NCBI GenBank assembly: GCA_019425015.1
Contig: JAHYYJ010000021.1
Span: forward strand, 1 to 7,213
DNA from: Collinsella sp.
GTDB taxonomy: Bacteria; Actinomycetota; Coriobacteriia; Coriobacteriales; Coriobacteriaceae
Length of the DNA stretch: 7,213 nt
Direction of reading: 5' to 3'
In this document: piece by piece, positions 1 to 6,516 of the stretch
Layout of the letters: each line of letters begins with the position of its first letter
How positions within the stretch are numbered: the stretch's first letter is position 1
Position numbers and translations under genes: made by a program
Notes under the pieces: generated by a model
The model's database searches: none
The model's input: the letters and a program-made list of their open reading frames with translations, nothing else
Told to the model about the DNA's origin: nothing

Positions 1-13
1 TACCGCCTCGCGG

Positions 14-32
14 TGACATCGTTTTTATGTCA
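14..32. repeat. Short dyad TGACAT-N7-ATGTCA
   Basis: Two perfectly complementary 6-bp half-sites flank an AT-rich 7-bp spacer (CGTTTTT). The symmetry resembles a binding site for a dimeric helix-turn-helix regulator, but no adjacent promoter or gene is visible inside the window. The TTGACA formed by the right half-site on the minus strand has no acceptable -10 partner at normal spacing. Its function is unknown and it may be chance. Confidence 0.35.
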
Positions 33-34
33 AC

Positions 35-60
35 CTTGGTCTAACAGAGCCAAAGTTTTT
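35..60 (+). terminator. Possible weak intrinsic terminator, plus strand
   Basis: An imperfect stem forms between CTTGGTCT (35-42) and AGAGCCAAAG (46-55), with the loop AAC and two bulged bases (49 and 54). Five T (56-60) follow it directly. This would serve a plus-strand gene entering from beyond the left edge, convergent with the operon. The stem is short and bulged, so the call is tentative. Confidence 0.35.
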
Positions 61-77
61 GCATGGGAGATACCCCT

Positions 78-95
78 CGGGAGCCGCGGGAGCCG
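78..95. repeat. 9-bp tandem direct repeat CGGGAGCCG x2
   Basis: Two adjacent perfect copies of CGGGAGCCG lie at 78-86 and 87-95, within a very GC-rich stretch just left of the long inverted repeat. The GCCGC at 83-87 can also pair with GCGGC at 97-101. No function is evident. Confidence 0.5.
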
Positions 96-111
96 GGCGG
101 CGCATATGAAC

Positions 112-190
112 TTTCCTGCTCTACAGTCCTGCGCAAGACGAAGGCCACTTAATGTGGCCTTCGTCTTGCGCAGGACTGTAGAGCAGGAAA
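112..190. repeat. Perfect 37-bp inverted repeat with 5-nt loop
   Basis: Bases 112-148 are the exact reverse complement of 154-190, separated only by TTAAT (149-153). Every position pairs. Outside the perfect core the symmetry continues imperfectly: 7 of 11 positions pair between 101-111 and 191-201, including ATAT/ATAT at 104-107 and 195-198. It lies 43 bp past the tsaD stop codon. As RNA on either strand it would be an extremely stable hairpin. Neither strand has a T-tract after the arm, so it is not a textbook intrinsic terminator. It could be a 3'-end stabiliser, an RNase III substrate, a small palindromic repeat element or a remnant of an insertion. Confidence 0.9.
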
Positions 191-200
191 CCTTATATCC

Positions 201-220
201 GGCCCCTCCGTCCGGGGACC
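201..220 (-). other. Small bulged hairpin after the tsaD stop
   Basis: GGCCCC (201-206) pairs with GGGGACC (214-220), with one bulged A (218) and a 7-nt loop. In the minus-strand transcript it starts 12 nt after the tsaD stop codon. No T-run follows. It may act with the larger palindrome downstream as a transcript-end structure, which is inference only. Confidence 0.4.
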
Positions 221-232
221 GCGCCGTACCAG

Positions 233-2617
233 CTACAGCGTCATGTTTGGATCGGCGTCGACGTCGAACGGCGAGATTTCTCCTCGGTCGAATTTACGGC
301 GGGCAACCTCTGCGATCATGGCGGCGTTGTCGGTGCACGCCGAAAGCGGTGGCACCGTTACGCGGATCCCCTGACGCCCAAGCTTCTTGATCATCATCTC
401 GCGCAGATGCGGATTAGCCGAGACGCCGCCGCCGATGCAGTATTCCTTGCATCCGGTGGCATGCAGGGCGTTTTTGGCCTTCTTGTACTGAACGTCAAAG
501 ACGGCTGCCTCAAACGAAGCCGCCAGATCGGGCAGGTGAATCGTGCGCCCGGCCTTGGTCTCCTGCTCGATGTAGAGCGTCACGGCCGTTTTAAGACCCG
601 AAAGCGAGAAACGATAGTCTCCCCTGCTGTTAAGCGCGCGAGGAAAATCGATCGCGCGGGGGTTGCCCGTCTCGGCCAGCTTGGAGATGATGGGGCCACC
701 GGGATAGCCCAGACCCAACGCCTTGGCTACCTTGTCGAAGGCCTCGCCCACAGCATCGTCGAGTGTCTCACCAAGTACCTCGTAGTCGCCCCATGCCTTC
801 ACGTGCACGAGCATGGTATGACCGCCCGAGACGAGCGTGAAGATAAACGGCGGCCTGAGATCGGGCTGCGCCAGCAGGTTGGCGAACAGATGGCCCTCCA
901 GATGGTTGACGCACACGAGCGGCTTGCCGGCGGCATAGGCAAAGCCCTTGGCGAAGGCGACGCCCACTACCAGAGCACCCACCAGGCCCGGACCCTGCGT
1001 CACGCCAACAGCGGCGAGTTCGCTCGGCGCGATGGCTCCACCCTCAAGACCAAGCGATGCTGCGGCATCCTCGAGCGCCGCATCCACGACACTCACAATC
1101 ACCTCAACGTGTTTGCGCGAGGCGATCTCGGGCACCACGCCGCCAAAGCGGGCGTGAAAATCAATCTGTGTCGACACCTGGTTGGCCAGCATATTGCCAT
1201 CCGCATCGATAATCGCCACGGCCGTCTCGTCGCAGGAGCTCTCGATAGCGAGCACTAGGCGGCGGCGCTCAATTTCGGCACGCTCCCCCTCGGAGCGCCC
1301 AGGCGCAGGCAGCGGCCATACGCGCTGCTCTGCCGCCGTCGGCTCGGGCGAAGCATTATCGACCGGAAGCACCAGGGGCAGCGGAGCCGTCATGACGATG
1401 GCGTCCTTGCCGGCACCATAGTAGCCGCGGCGACGGCCAGCCTCGGTAAAGCCCAGAGCGTTATAAAGCGCGGTCGCTCCCTCGTTACCGTCCTCGACCT
1501 CGAGCGAAGCCGTAGTGCAGCCGAGCATCTGGGCATCATAGCTCACATGCGACAGCAGCTTGCGGGCAATGCCCTCACGGCGATGTGCCGGGTCGACGGC
1601 GACATCCAGAATCTGCACATCACCGTCCACGACCATACCGCCGGCAAGGCCCAGCAGCTTGCCGTCGTCGTGTGCCACCCACCAACTACGCGGCGCAGCG
1701 ACGTCCTCGCCCAGTTCGGACAGGAACATGCCCGGCGTCCATGCCTCGTGTCCGGCACCTTCAAAGCAGGCAGCCTCCAGCGCGCTTGCGCCCTCGGCAT
1801 CCGCCGCGCCCATGGGACGGAACTGCAGATGACGACCGGCGAGCTCATCGGCAACACCCGTAATTTCGCTCTGCGCACTCTCGGCAAGACCAAGACGCTT
1901 GCGCTCGTTTTCCTCGGCATCCGAAAGGCGCGTGTAAATCGGCAGGACGCGGGCCGGATCGCCGTCACCCGCAGCGTGCGCGAGCAGCAAGCCCTCGCCC
2001 GAAGGCCACCACAGGTCACGCTCCACGCAGCGGGCGGCCTCGTCCTCACCCAGCAGCTTGCCATAGCGCACTAGACCGTCACCGGTCAGCTGAACCTGGC
2101 CCCAGTCCGCTGCTTGGCGCCACTCATCGAGCGCCACGGCGGCCTTGACCACGTGTTCGCGCTCAAATTGACGCTCGGGACCCTCATCGACCAGCATATA
2201 CAGCGCCGGATATACCTCACCGCGCATAGCATCGGCCAAGATACCAAGCTTGCCGCGCACGCCAGCCTTCCACGCCGTCCAAGCGCAAGCGTCGAGCGTC
2301 GACACGCCCAGCAGCGGAACATTGGCACCACGCGCGAGGCCCTTGGCAGTGGAGATGCCGATGCGCACACCCGTAAAGGACCCCGGGCCGCGGCCGACCA
2401 CATAGCAACCAACATCGCTGCGATCCAGACCGGCTTGAGCCAGCACGCCATCAACGGTATTCACGAGCTCAACGTTGGCGTGACGGCGACACATGTGGTC
2501 GCCACTCACGAGCTTCGTCTCACCCGTCTGCCCATCAATCCAGCTTGCCGCGCAGGCAAGCATGTCAGTCGAGGTATCGAGCGCCACCACCAGCGCGTTG
2601 TCGTTATGCAAGCTCAT
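233..2617 (-). CDS. tsaB-rimI-tsaD: TsaB-RimI-TsaD fusion: tRNA t6A synthesis and protein N-acetyltransferase
   Basis: A 794-residue fusion of three proteins that are usually separate. TsaB spans about 8-240 (LDTST near 13-17, GRGPGSFTGVR 75-85); it is the ASKHA-fold partner that dimerises with TsaD. A GNAT domain like RimI spans about 263-412. It has the acetyl-CoA loop R346-R347-x-G349-x-A351, the LEVE..N..A..LY...GF segment at 372-390 and a YY pair at 399-400; RimI acetylates the N-terminus of ribosomal protein S18. A 40-residue Pro/Glu/Arg-rich linker leads to TsaD (454-794), the catalytic subunit that transfers threonylcarbamoyl to tRNA A37. TsaD shows SSCDETA (460-466), the metal-binding H572-x3-H576, VSGGHT (596-601), GEAFDKVAKALGLGYPGGP (624-642) and D763 in CTDNAAM. 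Domain lengths match the stand-alone proteins. The ATG at 2617 is chosen because AAGG lies 9 nt upstream, and it overlaps the tsaE end by 14 nt. TsaC, which supplies threonylcarbamoyl-AMP, is not in the window. Confidence 0.95.
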   Translation of the reverse strand: MSLHNDNALVVALDTSTDMLACAASWIDGQTGETKLVSGDHMCRRHANVELVNTVDGVLAQAGLDRSDVGCYVVGRGPGSFTGVRIGISTAKGLARGANVPLLGVSTLDACAWTAWKAGVRGKLGILADAMRGEVYPALYMLVDEGPERQFEREHVVKAAVALDEWRQAADWGQVQLTGDGLVRYGKLLGEDEAARCVERDLWWPSGEGLLLAHAAGDGDPARVLPIYTRLSDAEENERKRLGLAESAQSEITGVADELAGRHLQFRPMGAADAEGASALEAACFEGAGHEAWTPGMFLSELGEDVAAPRSWWVAHDDGKLLGLAGGMVVDGDVQILDVAVDPAHRREGIARKLLSHVSYDAQMLGCTTASLEVEDGNEGATALYNALGFTEAGRRRGYYGAGKDAIVMTAPLPLVLPVDNASPEPTAAEQRVWPLPAPGRSEGERAEIERRRLVLAIESSCDETAVAIIDADGNMLANQVSTQIDFHARFGGVVPEIASRKHVEVIVSVVDAALEDAAASLGLEGGAIAPSELAAVGVTQGPGLVGALVVGVAFAKGFAYAAGKPLVCVNHLEGHLFANLLAQPDLRPPFIFTLVSGGHTMLVHVKAWGDYEVLGETLDDAVGEAFDKVAKALGLGYPGGPIISKLAETGNPRAIDFPRALNSRGDYRFSLSGLKTAVTLYIEQETKAGRTIHLPDLAASFEAAVFDVQYKKAKNALHATGCKEYCIGGGVSANPHLREMMIKKLGRQGIRVTVPPLSACTDNAAMIAEVARRKFDRGEISPFDVDADPNMTL

Positions 2618-3110
2618 CTTGTACAGCCTTATCAATCAAATGGGAAAGCTCCATTGCGCGGTCACCGTGCGCCTCAAGCGTTATCGTTCGCACGTCGCTG
2701 TCGCCCTCATCACGCCTGAGCGTCACCGAAAGATACTCATCCGTCAGCTCGTCCTGGAATTGTTCGCCCCATTCCAGCAGGCAAGCACCCTCATAGCCCA
2801 GCACATCGAAAATGCCCGTATCCTCGAGCTCGTAAGCATGCTCCAGGCGGTACAGGTCAAAGTGGAACAGCGGAATACGCCCCTGGTCATGAACGGCCAT
2901 GAGTGCGAATGTGGGGCTCGTGACCATATGGCCGTCGCCCAGACCACGCGAAACGCCCTTGGTAAAGTGGGTTTTGCCCACCCCGAGGCCGCCGGTCAAG
3001 ATCAGCACATCACCATCTTCCAGGCACGGCGCAACCAGCTCGCCAAAATGCTCCGTATCGGCAGAGCAAGCCGTTTTATAAATACCTACCCCCAGGCGCT
3101 CCAGGGACAT
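2604..3110 (-). CDS. tsaE: tRNA t6A biosynthesis ATPase TsaE
   Basis: This 168-residue P-loop ATPase works with TsaB and TsaD; its ATP hydrolysis is needed for multiple turnovers of tRNA A37 threonylcarbamoylation. Family motifs are in order: Walker A GGLGVGKT (40-47, K46), SPTFAL (65-70), HFDLYRL (83-89) and EWGEQ (113-117). The length is near the usual ~150 residues, slightly extended at the C-terminus. The start has AGGAG with 5-nt spacing. It follows udg by 12 nt, and its last codons carry the tsaB Shine-Dalgarno and start, so the two t6A genes are probably translationally coupled. The order tsaE-tsaB-rimI-tsaD matches B. subtilis ydiB-ydiC-ydiD-ydiE. Cytoplasmic, with no signal peptide. 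Confidence 0.95.
   Translation of the reverse strand: MSLERLGVGIYKTACSADTEHFGELVAPCLEDGDVLILTGGLGVGKTHFTKGVSRGLGDGHMVTSPTFALMAVHDQGRIPLFHFDLYRLEHAYELEDTGIFDVLGYEGACLLEWGEQFQDELTDEYLSVTLRRDEGDSDVRTITLEAHGDRAMELSHLIDKAVQDELA
2627..2630 (-). promoter_or_regulatory. Weak RBS for tsaB-rimI-tsaD inside tsaE
   Basis: AAGG on the minus strand lies 9 nt before the ATG at 2617, within the last codons of tsaE. It supports ATG 2617 over the in-frame TTG at 2635, which has no recognisable Shine-Dalgarno of its own. The weak site and 14-nt overlap suggest initiation relies on ribosomes finishing tsaE. Confidence 0.5.
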
Positions 3111-3122
3111 ATATGCTCCTTA

Positions 3123-3743
3123 TTATTCCGAGGCACCCTCTGGCGCGGGATGCCGCTCCAGATAGTCGCCCAGCATCTTAAAGTCTTCCTCCAGCAGCTC
3201 CTGCCACGCCGGATTACGCAGCGCCGCCGCCGGATGGAACGTAGGCATCACCACAAAATGCCCCATCTGATGGAACCTGCCGCGCAGCTTGGTGATACCG
3301 ATCTCAGTCTTAAGCACAAAGTGCGTCGCGGGATTGCCGAGCGTCACGATGATATCGGGCCAAATGCTCCGAATCTGCTCACGCAAAAACGGTGAACAGG
3401 CCAGCACTTCCTCGGGCCGAGGATTGCGATTTCCCGGTGGCCGACACTTAAGCACGTTGGCAATGTAGACGTCTTCGCGCTTGAGGCCAGCCAGCGACAG
3501 GATGCCGTTGAGATCTTCGCCCGCCGCCCCCACAAACGGTTCGCCTTGCAGATCCTCGTTACGCCCCGGTGCCTCGCCGATAAACATGACGCGGGCGTGG
3601 GGGTTTCCCACGCCAAACACGATGTTATGACGCGACTGATAGAGCTGGCAGAGATGGCAGTCGCCTAAAACAGCCTCAATCTCCTCGAGCGCAACCTCGC
3701 GCGGCGCCTGGTGACTATGTCCGGGGATGTGCATGACACCCAT
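3123..3743 (-). CDS. Family 4 uracil-DNA glycosylase (4Fe-4S)
   Basis: A 206-residue enzyme expected to remove uracil from DNA, starting base-excision repair of deaminated cytosine or misincorporated dUMP. The family 4 motif GEAPGRNED lies at 56-64, followed by GEPFVGAAG (67-75), and the second active-site motif HPAAAL is at 170-175. Four cysteines, C29, C32, C100 and C116 (spacing C-x2-C-x67-C-x15-C), match the iron-sulfur cluster ligands of thermophile-type family 4 enzymes. The start has GGAG at 5-nt spacing, which overlaps the alr stop codon; the gap to alr is 8 nt. The first 16 or so residues, with several histidines, are outside the usual domain. A DNA-repair enzyme between alr and tsaE has no obvious pathway link to its neighbours. 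Family 4 is preferred over family 5 on the GEAPGxxED motif. Confidence 0.93.
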   Translation of the reverse strand: MGVMHIPGHSHQAPREVALEEIEAVLGDCHLCQLYQSRHNIVFGVGNPHARVMFIGEAPGRNEDLQGEPFVGAAGEDLNGILSLAGLKREDVYIANVLKCRPPGNRNPRPEEVLACSPFLREQIRSIWPDIIVTLGNPATHFVLKTEIGITKLRGRFHQMGHFVVMPTFHPAAALRNPAWQELLEEDFKMLGDYLERHPAPEGASE

Positions 3744-3751
3744 AGTGGCTC

Positions 3752-4897
3752 CTACACGTAGATCTTGTCGAGACGCATGCCAAAGCCGCAGGCGACCTCG
3801 TAGTTAATCGTGCCGCGCAGTCGGGCCATCTCGTCCATGGTAATCTCGGCATCGCCATCGCGGCCGACAATAATCATCTCGTCACCATGCTCGGCCTCGG
3901 GAATCTCATGTGCCGGGTTGGACTGAATGGCGACCATAAACTGGTCCATGCAGATGTTACCCACCTGACGCACGCGCTCGCCGCGATACAGCACGTCCAT
4001 ACGATTGGAGAGCGTACGCGAAAGACCGTCGGCATATCCAATCGGCAGCGTGCAAATCTGAACGCGCGTACGCGGCACGCGATAGGTAAATCCGTAGCCC
4101 ACGCCCTCGCCCATCGCAGGATGCGCCACGCGTGTCACGCGCGCATGCACGCTCATAACAGGATCGAGCTGCATCACGCGACCACTCAGCTCGCATGGTT
4201 GCATGCCATACAAGCCAACGCCGGCGCGAATCATATCAAAATGCATCGAGGGATCGAGCATCGAGGACGGCGTGTTGGCGCAGTGCACGATACCGCACTC
4301 AAAACCCGCGTCCTTAATGGCCTGAACGGCCTCGGTAAAGCGTTGGCACTGCAGTTTGTAGTCCCAACCCGAAGGTTCATCGGCCGTGGCGAAGTGCGTA
4401 AAGACGCCATCACACTGGATACCGCGATGGAAGCTAATACCACGAACAAAGTCGAGCACCTGCGTGTAGTGAACACCGATGCGGTTCATGCCCGTCTCGA
4501 TGGCTAGATGGTACTTGCCCACCTTGCCTGCCGCGACAGCGCACTCGCCATAGGCAAGGGCGAAATCGGACGTATAGACCGAAGGCATAATGTCAAACTC
4601 AAGCAGTGTGGGGATAGCCTCGATAGGCGGCTCGCTCAAGATCAGGATGGGCTTGGTAATTCCGCCCCGACGTAGCTCAACACCCTCGCTGACCGTCGCC
4701 ACCGCGAACATGTCGGCTCCGGCCGAGTACATGATTTTGGCGCACTCAACGGCACCATGGCCATAGGCATCGGCCTTGACCACGCAGCACAGTCGTTGAC
4801 GTGAATCGAGCAGGTTCTTGTAAGCCCTCGTGTTGCGGCGAAGCGCCCCGCGGTCAATCTCAACCCAGGACCAGCGCGTCAAATCGGCTTTATTCAT
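3752..4897 (-). CDS. alr: Alanine racemase
   Basis: A 381-residue PLP enzyme that interconverts L- and D-alanine, supplying D-alanine for peptidoglycan. The N-terminal barrel carries VVKADAYGHG (39-48) with the PLP lysine K41; ETGMNRIG (134-141) holds the phosphate/carboxylate-side arginine R139. The second catalytic base is Y268 in GVGYG, followed by LPIGYADGL (284-292). GNICMDQFMV (313-322) is the substrate-site MD motif, and the protein ends with the expected R..KIYV tail. Length is typical of the family (360-390). It begins 2 nt after the nnr stop; only a poor Shine-Dalgarno (GGAT, distant) precedes the ATG, so coupling to nnr translation is likely. The acpS-nnr-alr order is common in Gram-positives. 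This is the enzyme class inhibited by D-cycloserine. Confidence 0.97.
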   Translation of the reverse strand: MNKADLTRWSWVEIDRGALRRNTRAYKNLLDSRQRLCCVVKADAYGHGAVECAKIMYSAGADMFAVATVSEGVELRRGGITKPILILSEPPIEAIPTLLEFDIMPSVYTSDFALAYGECAVAAGKVGKYHLAIETGMNRIGVHYTQVLDFVRGISFHRGIQCDGVFTHFATADEPSGWDYKLQCQRFTEAVQAIKDAGFECGIVHCANTPSSMLDPSMHFDMIRAGVGLYGMQPCELSGRVMQLDPVMSVHARVTRVAHPAMGEGVGYGFTYRVPRTRVQICTLPIGYADGLSRTLSNRMDVLYRGERVRQVGNICMDQFMVAIQSNPAHEIPEAEHGDEMIIVGRDGDAEITMDEMARLRGTINYEVACGFGMRLDKIYV

Positions 4898-4899
4898 GA

Positions 4900-6516
4900 T
4901 TAGTCATCCGACCCTTCGTCCATGATTCCCAGATCATCGAGTGCATCCTTTGCCGCCAATTCCATGGCAGGACCGATCAAGTCGATCAGATCGGTCGCAA
5001 TAACACTCTTCTCACCATACTCCGTCGCCGCGGCAAAACCCGCATAGCTGTGAAGCGCAACGGCATACGAATACAGCAGCTCCCAGCGATCCATCTCATC
5101 ACGCATGGTAGCCAGTGTGCCAGCCAAAATGCCCGCAAGAACATCGCCCGAACCGGCAGTCGCCAACGACGCCGGACCCGAGAGCGGCAAAAGCACGCGC
5201 TCAACGCCACAGATAGCCGTCGTCGGCCCCTTGGCAATAACCACGAGATTGTCGGAGCCAGCAGCCCAGACAACCTTCTGCGCGGCCGCGATTGCAGTCC
5301 CTAGATCGTTAACCTCGTCACCGGCAACCAAACGCGAAAGCTCGCGATAGTGCGGCGTCATGACGAGCGGTTGCTCACGGCGGTACATCTCAGGGTTGCT
5401 ATCGATACCGTCGATAGCAATCTTAGCAAGGCAGTTGAGCGCATCGGCATCAAGGATCAGCGGTACATCAAGCTCCAATAAGCCCGAAACCACCTGCATG
5501 GCACCGGCAGACGTCGTCATGCCGGGACCGCACAGTACGCAGCTGTACTTCTTTGCAATCTCGCACACGGTCATACGCGCAGCGGCACCAAAAGAGCCGC
5601 GGGAATCGGACGGAATAGCAAAAACCGGAATCGAGGGAAGCGCCATACGAATAAGATTGGCACACGCATCGGGCGTCGCGACAGCCACATAGCCGGCACC
5701 CGCGCGGGCAGCAGACTTGGCGGCCATAATGGCAGCGCCAGGATACTGCGCCGAACCGGCAACAATAAGGACGGAACCGCGAGAATATTTATCGATATTC
5801 GTGGGCAGCGGAGCAAAGAAATCCACCAGGTCACCGGGCTCGACTATCTCGGCGGCATGGTCGACATCATCGATGACCTCATCAAGGCGGTCATAGAGGC
5901 TACCGCACACCAGATCACCGGCGTACTCTGGGCCATCAGCGCTGTAGAGGCCAATCTTGGGCGTGATCATCGTAACCGTGCGCTCGGCACGGATGCAGTC
6001 GTCGTCGACAACACCGGTCTCGGCATTCAGACCCGAAGGGACATCGATGGACACCACATGGTCGGCACAGTCGTTAACTGTCGGAATCCAGATGGAGAAC
6101 GGTGCACGCAAGTCACCGTGGAAACCGGTACCAAAAATAGCGTCAACAACAACGTCGGCCTTATCGATCAAAACCTCAAGCTCATCTCGTGAGGGACCGA
6201 CGCACACATGTACGTCACGACCGGCGGTACGGCGGGCAACATGGCGAGCCAGAGCGGCAGGAATCTCATCCGGCTCAACCGGAGACACGATGTCCACGTC
6301 AACGCCTTTGTGACTCAAGATATCAGCCGCGACCCAGCCATCGCCACCGTTGTTGCCAAAACCGACCAGAACAAGGACGCGATCGGGATTGAGTTTTAGA
6401 ATTTCACTAGCAGCAAACTCACCCGCCAGTTCCATAAGCTCGGCCTTCGAAGTTCCTTCGCGTTCGATAATATCCTCGAGGCGAACGACTTCCTCGGTAC
6501 TCAAAACCGGTTTCAT
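4900..6516 (-). CDS. nnr: Bifunctional NAD(P)HX epimerase / ADP-dependent NAD(P)HX dehydratase
   Basis: A 538-residue metabolite-repair enzyme of the YjeF type, restoring hydrated NADH and NADPH. The N-terminal NnrE epimerase domain (about 1-220) has GNNGGDG (54-60), DAIFGTG (125-131, likely potassium ligand D125), DVPSG (158-162) and TPKIGL (185-190). The C-terminal NnrD dehydratase domain (about 225-520, ribokinase-like) has GSAQYPGA (254-261), GPGM (330-333), LDADALN (355-361), TPHYRE (387-392), AKGPTT (428-433) and TAGSGDVLAG (453-462) with catalytic D458. Length fits full fusions (about 500-540). The last 20 residues are acidic (DDLGIMDEGSDD). The start has AGGAG at 5-nt spacing located in the last codons of acpS; the acpS stop TAG abuts the ATG directly. 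An insertion after DADALN (about 366-380) contains a DNA-level inverted repeat. Confidence 0.96.
   Translation of the reverse strand: MKPVLSTEEVVRLEDIIEREGTSKAELMELAGEFAASEILKLNPDRVLVLVGFGNNGGDGWVAADILSHKGVDVDIVSPVEPDEIPAALARHVARRTAGRDVHVCVGPSRDELEVLIDKADVVVDAIFGTGFHGDLRAPFSIWIPTVNDCADHVVSIDVPSGLNAETGVVDDDCIRAERTVTMITPKIGLYSADGPEYAGDLVCGSLYDRLDEVIDDVDHAAEIVEPGDLVDFFAPLPTNIDKYSRGSVLIVAGSAQYPGAAIMAAKSAARAGAGYVAVATPDACANLIRMALPSIPVFAIPSDSRGSFGAAARMTVCEIAKKYSCVLCGPGMTTSAGAMQVVSGLLELDVPLILDADALNCLAKIAIDGIDSNPEMYRREQPLVMTPHYRELSRLVAGDEVNDLGTAIAAAQKVVWAAGSDNLVVIAKGPTTAICGVERVLLPLSGPASLATAGSGDVLAGILAGTLATMRDEMDRWELLYSYAVALHSYAGFAAATEYGEKSVIATDLIDLIGPAMELAAKDALDDLGIMDEGSDD
5396..5420. repeat. 10-bp perfect inverted repeat inside nnr
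   Basis: TTGCTATCGA (5396-5405) and TCGATAGCAA (5411-5420) are exact reverse complements around a 5-nt loop. They fall in codons for about 366-374 of the NnrD domain (AIDGIDS region). The protein segment is itself a short repeat (AIDG/GIDS). It may be a chance result of codon choice or a mild mRNA structure. Confidence 0.6.

Larger units (their letters stand above)
1..232. other. Intergenic region downstream of the operon, rich in hairpins
   Basis: No credible gene lies here. The plus-strand frame open through it is only the opposite side of the tsaD end plus the palindrome arms. The stretch holds, from left to right, a short dyad (14-32), a weak terminator-like hairpin with five T (35-60), a GC-rich 9-bp tandem repeat (78-95), a 37-bp perfect inverted repeat (112-190) and a bulged hairpin (201-220) close to the tsaD stop. 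I see no canonical hairpin plus T-tract on the minus strand, so where the operon transcript ends is not obvious from sequence alone. Confidence 0.7.

Noticed and set aside
28..33. TTGACA on the minus strand as a -35 element
   Set aside because: At 16-18 bp spacing the sequence is GC-rich with no -10 match; it is better explained as half of the dyad at 14-32.
112..190. Long palindrome as an ordinary intrinsic terminator or as a CRISPR/tRNA structure
   Set aside because: No T-run follows either arm, there are no repeated spacer units, and no cloverleaf or T-arm consensus is present.
13..390. 125-codon plus-strand open frame over the left flank
   Set aside because: It runs through both arms of the palindrome and into the 3' end of tsaD, with no ribosome binding site or recognisable domain.
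407..1258. 283-codon plus-strand open frame opposite tsaD
   Set aside because: It is antisense to strongly conserved TsaD motifs, has no family resemblance, and its length follows from the high GC of the real gene.
2618..2635. TTG at 2635 as the start of the TsaB fusion (six more residues)
   Set aside because: No Shine-Dalgarno precedes it, whereas ATG 2617 has AAGG 9 nt upstream and begins just before the conserved TsaB fold.
2493..3395. 300-codon plus-strand open frame opposite the tsaB start, tsaE and udg
   Set aside because: It crosses three well-supported genes on the other strand; the residue composition looks random and no motif was recognised.
3887..4507. 206-codon plus-strand open frame opposite alr
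   Set aside because: A shadow of the alanine racemase reading frame, very His-rich and Ala-rich as expected from the reverse of that gene.
5783..5800. GAATAT/ATATTC dyad inside nnr
   Set aside because: Only six AT-rich base pairs inside a conserved coding segment; chance is sufficient.
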